A stretch of DNA of 64,000 nucleotides from NCBI RefSeq assembly GCF_037392515.1, contig NC_090295.1, forward strand, positions 12,853,001 to 12,917,000, read 5' to 3'. Below are positions 58,841 through 64,000 of this stretch, in pieces. Under the pieces are notes generated by a model. It was given only the letters and a program-made list of their open reading frames with translations, was not told the DNA's origin and searched no databases. The first letter of the stretch is position 1; every line of letters starts with the position of its first letter. This DNA comes from Haliotis asinina. Lineage: Eukaryota > Mollusca > Gastropoda > Lepetellida > Haliotidae. Position numbers and translations under genes: made by a program.

Positions 58841-59270
58841 CATTAGCAGCGGGGTGAAGCAATACTGGTAGTAACAGTGGTGGTAGTAGCAACGCAGGAG
58901 TAACAGTCGTCGTGGTAGCAACAATATTGTCGTAACAATGGAAGCGGCAACGAAAACGGTAGTAACAGTGGTTGCCATAGCAACAAGACAATAGCACCAG
59001 TAGTAGCAAAAACGCTGTAGTAACAGTAGTGGCCACAGGAACAACACAGTAGTAAGAGTGGTAGCGGTGGCAGCAGCACAGAAGTAACAGTGCTACCATA
59101 GCAACAGCACAGTAATAACAGTGGCATCAGCAACACTGTAGTAACAGTGGTAACCGTAACAACAGTGTAATAGTAACAGCTTGGTTCTAAATGCACGTGG
59201 TAGTTAGAATAAACAAAGTAGTGATATCAGTGGTACCCATGGCAGCAATATAGTAATAATAGCAACAGTA
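58841..59270. repeat. degenerate minisatellite of about 33 bp, GTAGTAACAGTGG type
   Basis: Irregular units of GTAGTAACAGTGGTAGCAAC. Some contain X-box-like sequence, e.g. GTTGCCATAGCAAC at 58971-58984. Minus-strand Leu/Cys/Tyr-rich ORFs here are repeat artefacts. Confidence 0.8.
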
Positions 59271-59459
59271 TGGTATGGTGTGGTGTGGTGTGGTGTGGTG
59301 TGGTGTGGTGTGGTGTGGTGTGGTGTGGTGTGGTGTGGTGTGGTGTGGTGTGGTGTGGTGTGGTGTGGTGTGGTGTGGTGTGGTGTGGTGTGGTGTGGTG
59401 TGGTGTGGTGTGGTGTGGTGTGGTGTTTTGTGGTGTGGTGTGGTGTGGTGTGGTATGGT
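59271..59459. repeat. second GTGGT pentanucleotide array, about 190 bp
   Basis: Almost perfect TGGTG units, with TGGTA at both edges and a single TTTTG variant at about 59425. It is purer than the 35 kb array. Confidence 0.95.
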
Positions 59460-59700
59460 AATACAGCGGTAGCAATAGCAAGAAAATTGTAGTAACCATG
59501 GAAGCGGTAGCAACAATATAGCAATAACGGGGGTAGCCAGGGCAACAATATAGTAGTAACAATGGAAGCCGTAGCAACAACATAGCAATAACAGTGGTAG
59601 CCATAGCAACAACAGTAGAAACTGTGGTTGCGGTATAGCAGTAACAAAGCATAATAGTAACCACTAATAGAGGCATACTAGTAACAATAGACGAGCGGCA
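59460..59700. repeat. continuation of the 33-bp-type minisatellite
   Basis: The same GTAGCAACAATATAGTAGTA units resume on the far side of the pentanucleotide array. GTAGCCATAGCAAC at 59597-59610 is again X-box-like. Confidence 0.75.
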
Positions 59701-61345
59701 GTTGAAGCGAAAGTAACAATAGCAGCTATTGTAACAACACTAGTAGAAGAAACAACAACAGCAATTGTAACAACACTAGTAGAAGCAAGATCAGCACCAT
59801 TTGGAACAACACCAATAGAAGGAACAATACCATCAATTGGAACAACACTAGGAAAAGAATCAATAACCGCAATTGGAACAACACTAGTGGAAGCAACAGC
59901 AGCACCATTTAGAACAACACCAATAGAAGAAACAATACCATCAATTGGAACAACACTAGGAAAAGAATCAATAACCGCAATTGGAACAACACTAGTGGAA
60001 GCAACAGCAGCACCATTTAGAACAACACCAATAGAAGAAACAATACCATCAATTGGAACAACACTAGGAAAAGAATCAATAACAGCAATTGGAACAACAC
60101 AGCATTTGGAACAGAATTAGTAGGAGCAACAGTACCACCAACTGGAACAACACTAGTGGAAGCAACAATAGCAGCAACTGGAACAACACTAGTGGAAGCA
60201 ACAATAACAGCAATTAGAACAACACTAGTAGAAGCAAAAGTGGCACCGATTGGAACACCAATAGAAGAAACAATGCCAGCAATTGGAACAACACTAGTAG
60301 AAGCAACAATAACAGCAATTAGAACAACACTAGTAGAAGCAACAGTGGCACCGATTGGAACAACGCCAATACAGGAAACAATGTCAGCAATTGGAACACT
60401 AGTAGAAGAATCAATAACAGCAATAGGAACAACACTAGTAGAAGCAACAATTGCAGCAACTGGAACAGAATTAGTAGAAGCAACAGTGGCACCAATTGGA
60501 ACAACACTAGTAGAAGCAACAGTTTCACCAATTGGAACAAACTCAATGGAACAAACAATAACCGCAATTGGAACAACACTAGTAGAAGCAACAATAGCAG
60601 CAACTGGAACAGAACTAGTAGAAGCAACAGTACCGCCAGTTGGAACAACACCAGTAGAAGCAACAATAGCAGCAATTAGAACAACACTGGTAGAAGCAAC
60701 AATTGAAGCTCCTGGAACAACACTCGTAGAAGAAACAATAGTCGCAATTGTAACAACACTAGTCGAATCAACAATAACAACAATTAGAACAACACTAGTA
60801 GAAGCAACAATAGCAGCAACTGGAACAACACTAGTAGAAACAACAATATCAGCAATTAGAACAGCACTAGAAGAAGCAACTGGAACAACACCAGCAGAAG
60901 CAACAATTGAAGCTCCTGGAACAACACTCGTAGAAGAAACAATAGCAGCATTTGGAACAACACTAGTTGAAGCATCAATAGCAGCAACTGGAACAACACT
61001 AGTAGAAGTAATAATAACAGCAATTGGAACAACGCTAGTAGAAGCAACGACAGCCACAATTGTAACGACACTAGTAGAAGCAACGATAGCAGCATTTGGA
61101 ACAACACTAGTAGAAGCATCAATAGCAGCAATTGAAACAACACTAGTAGAAGCAACAATAATAACAGCAATTGGAACAAAATTAGTAGAAGCAACGATAG
61201 CAGCAACTGGAACAACACTGGTAGAAGCATCATAGCAGCAATTGGAACAACACTAGTAGAAGTAATAATAACAGCAATTTGAACAATGCTAGTAGAAGCA
61301 ACAATTGCAGCATTTGGAACAACACTGGTAGAAGCAACAGTGAAA
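59701..61345. repeat. 36-bp minisatellite, about 45 units
   Basis: The unit is built on GGAACAACACTAGTAGAAGC then AACAATAGCAGCAATT. Because 36 is divisible by three, both strands keep a long open frame (60156-61235 plus, GTTLVEATIAA-type 12-residue repeat; 61057-60017 minus, ASTSVVPIAAIV type). Near 59880-60110 there is a larger duplication of about 114 bp (ATAACCGCAATTGGAACAAC context). Confidence 0.9.
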
Positions 61346-61589
61346 CTGGAACAAGCAACAGAAGACAGATAGATACATATATGTCACTCACTACAAGGTG
61401 ACAATACTCCTTGTCCGCTGATACATGAACCCACAAATCATGTTCCATGTCATGCAATGACCAGTTAGTCTGTGATGTAGCAGCAAAGACAAATAGACGG
61501 GTAGGTAATCGGGTGGTCAAAATGATTGAAAGCCGTTAAGCAAGGCCAAAATTGAACTGCTCTCTGATATACCTTGTCAGTCAGTATGG

Positions 61590-61640
61590 GTTTACGACGC
61601 TTTTAGCAATATTCCAATAATATCACAGCAGGCAGTTACT
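61590..61640 (-). mobile_element. SINE family B, tail scrap
   Basis: GTTTACGACGCTTTTAGCAA then TATTCCAATAATATCACAGC, with nothing of the head. Confidence 0.6.
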
Positions 61641-62332
61641 AGAACACTTACTATTGAATGTTACATATAAGCACATACATCGATAACCGGTAACCAGCAT
61701 GCCAGTTACAATATGGCCGAAAAAGAAGACATATTGAGTTAAGGGATGTTTTAAAACCACAACCAGATACCAAACCATGACATAAAAGAGTGTGTTCTTA
61801 AACAAACAGAATTGTCTTATCAAATTTGCCACAGTCGTAATTGTTGGTTATTATTCTTTGCAACATTCAGAAGTAAATGTGAAGCAATTAATAGCTGTAA
61901 AAAATAAAATTGATTAAGTTAGAGACAAATATGGAGTTATTACGTATGAAAATGATATCTGCTTTATTGCGAACACATGGTGTCACCACAGATTTTCAGT
62001 GAATCATTCATAAAAACTATTCACAGCGATCTTTTCCTTTACACGGAATTTGTTCCTGAGGATAGCCAAAGCTCCGTGTTCTTTCACAATGATGTTGTAT
62101 ATTTATATGTAATAATAATATTTCATTTGAAACCTCCGGCTGAGGCCGTCGGTTCCAAATGCATTCCCGTGCTTCAAATACTCAATAACACCCGGAAATT
62201 GGCCAACACATGATGTTTATCTCCTAACTGAATCACAGCAAACCTTTGAATTCTGCAAGACGGTGCACAATAGCTTTCTTGGCCAAAGACAGTGTACAGT
62301 CATGTTAAAATGGTTATTCCATGGTGATAAAA
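61641..62332. other. non-coding stretch
   Basis: No gene is supported. The ORF at 61977-62213 has an ordinary amino-acid mix but no motif or splice context I can use. Confidence 0.4.
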
Positions 62333-62857
62333 TATGTTTACTCTTCACAAAAAAATTAGGGGATCTTATTTTGTTTTATTTACGATTAAAATATTTAGGA
62401 GATTTGTCGGAGTCAATGAATGTTGATATGATATTATTGTATGTTTTGTGAGTGCATCACCATTTGCATTTCTTTACAACCATAGATATTTGGAATGTAG
62501 TCGCTTTTGAAAGATGATTGGTGTATGGCATATAATTTGCACGATGCGATGTTCATTTTAAAACAAACGACTAGAAACAAACACTAACAAATGTGTGATG
62601 CAAGATGAGTGTCAAAGTTAATGTTCTAAGTGATTTCTCGACCTTCTTGAAAAAACGTCAAAATCAAGAATGGGACCCCATGCACGTGTATGGGGCTACT
62701 GCATTGTGCCCGTGCATATCATACGTAGTGTTTGGGGGTAGTAATAGAGGGAAATGGTGGTGCGTTCATAAGATGCCTGTCCTTGAAATGTTCGTTAACG
62801 TTTACATTTCCTATCCAAATTGAAAGTTCGTTATCCCCTACTTTTTTAAGAGTATAT
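62333..62857. mobile_element. MITE-like DNA transposon, about 525 bp, with terminal inverted repeats
   Basis: The right end, read as complement, is ATATACTCTTAAAAAAGTAG then GGGAT. It matches the intact left end of the 6563 copy at nearly all positions; the local left end is decayed (TTTACTCTTCACAAAAAAAT). It has no transposase, so it would be non-autonomous. The ORF at 62605 is not recognised. Confidence 0.7.
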
Positions 62858-63620
62858 GATCATCATTGATGTGTCAATGGACCTTACGATCATGTTTTTT
62901 CGCCGTGATATGTCCAGAATTACTTGGACTAGTATGGCCAAATCAAGCATATACTAGTATAAACAATTACCTGCATATGTAAACAATTACACTACTTTTA
63001 AGTGTGAAGTTTTATGAAAATCAGGTCCTGTTTTCAGAGGATCACGACCAGATGCATACTGACTTCATAGAGAAAAAAACAAACAAAGCACTAAGTAACG
63101 AAATATTTTATGAAATGTCAAGTTTGAATCTCCAAGGAAACACATATGAAGACGTCTGTGCATGACGCAACACCAAATTGGAGTCATTGATTTGCTGTCT
63201 CTTTGAACGTATATCTGTTTGATGTCTCTAAAGCACGTGGAACAATTAGCACATTGCCATAGTAATAAACAAATAAACGCACTGTCGCTCATTGTATCTT
63301 GTTTGACTAATGCTAAATATTTAGTTGTCGTCATGGGGAAAACACACTTACTAAAGAACAAAATTTTTCGTACCAAAGCGTCAGGAAACATGTATTAGTC
63401 TGGAAAAGAAAACAAATTACATGCTCCAAGAATCGACAAAAAAATTAATGATGCATTGGGAAATCCTGATGTATATTCATACAAAAATACCCTTAAAGCT
63501 TAAGTGAGAACACCGTTTTGTCACATTGTTATCTATTTCTGATAGTGTCAGAAAATAGATATTTCTTTGACGTATGCATCGAAATCAACAATGAAATGGA
63601 TGAAAAGTTTCATGTTAAAG
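62858..63620. other. non-coding stretch
   Basis: Nothing supported. A short duplicated phrase (TAAACAATTAC) occurs near 62962-62990. Confidence 0.5.
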
Positions 63621-63624
63621 TGGG

Positions 63625-63783
63625 GCGGTGCGGTAGCCAAGTGGTGAAGCTTTCACCAGTCACGCCATAGGCCCAGGTTTGATTACCCAAATGGGTACAG
63701 TGTTTGAAGCCCATTGCTGGTGTCCCTCGCTGTTATGTCGGTGACAGATTGCTACTAAGGGGCATAAAACAATGCTCACTCAT
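63625..63783 (+). mobile_element. SINE family B, diverged full-length copy
   Basis: Head GGTAGCCAAGTGGTGAAGCT, B-box-like CCAGGTTTGATTACCC, body GAAGCCCATTGCTGGTGTCC, and tail GGCATAAAACAATGCTCACT. Confidence 0.85.
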
Positions 63784-64000
63784 GTTAACGTTTTAGTTCA
63801 TAGTTGAATCTAGCTTGTTTAAAGTGTAGTTCATATTTGGATTTCTGTCAGTTTATATTCTTGAATTAACAGACGTTGCATTGTAATAAGAAGAAAATTT
63901 GTTTAGTGTAATCATTCCATGTGAGAATTAGGTGATATAAGTGAATGGCCTTCCATGTACAAATTTTACTGGCTAGGATACAGAATCGTTTCCATGACAA

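Noticed and set aside
58971-58984. X-box GTTGCCATAGCAAC as a promoter element
   Set aside because: It lies inside a minisatellite whose units drift towards this sequence; no start or gene nearby, so weaker than the 44.5 kb pair.
59187-59676. Minus-strand ORFs of 141-149 codons with TTPHH repeats
   Set aside because: Three overlapping frames open at once over the same pentanucleotide array; no unique coding sequence.
63065-63391. 108-codon minus ORF
   Set aside because: No recognisable domain, no splice context, and unremarkable composition for chance.

Overview
The window reads as nuclear DNA from a marine gastropod, most likely an abalone-like vetigastropod. The evidence is spliced animal genes with GT-AG introns, AT-rich gene-poor spacers, and dozens of copies of two short interspersed elements ending in (ACTC)n. 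I associate those elements with abalone genomes from memory; no database was searched.

The left 25 kb is gene-dense. An unidentified Ser/Thr/Lys-rich gene (minus strand, continuing past the left edge) is head-to-head with NIP7 (plus strand, 5 exons, 180 codons, complete). The roughly 375 bp between them looks like a shared promoter with two NRF1-like palindromes and an ETS site. NIP7 is tail-to-tail with DCAF17 (minus strand, 15 exons, about 581 codons, complete), and the 3.6 kb between them is packed with SINE copies. NIP7 acts in pre-60S ribosome assembly. DCAF17 is a substrate receptor of the CUL4-DDB1 ubiquitin ligase. I see no functional link between them beyond adjacency.

The right 38 kb (about 26-64 kb) has no gene I can name. 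It holds candidate orphan exons (26350, 38533, 42329-42448, 44664) and repeats. The main arrays are a CTA/CTG tract (27.3-27.7 kb), a GTGGT pentanucleotide array next to a 46-bp satellite with a 552-bp higher-order period (35.1-37.3 kb), a 53-bp hairpin minisatellite (50.27-50.93 kb), a 25-bp minisatellite (56.25 kb), and a 2.5 kb minisatellite block (58.84-61.35 kb) with a second GTGGT array inside it. A MITE-like element with near-perfect inverted ends lies at 62.3-62.9 kb, and a half copy sits in NIP7 intron 3.

Several clean transcription-factor-like palindromes lie in the gene-poor half: paired RFX X-boxes at 44.5 kb, paired TCACGTGA boxes at 38.56 kb, a perfect DR4 at 33.85 kb, a perfect 13-bp IR3 at 52.25 kb and paired CREs at 53.5 kb. 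No complete new biological system could be demonstrated. No virus-derived element or CRISPR array was recognised.
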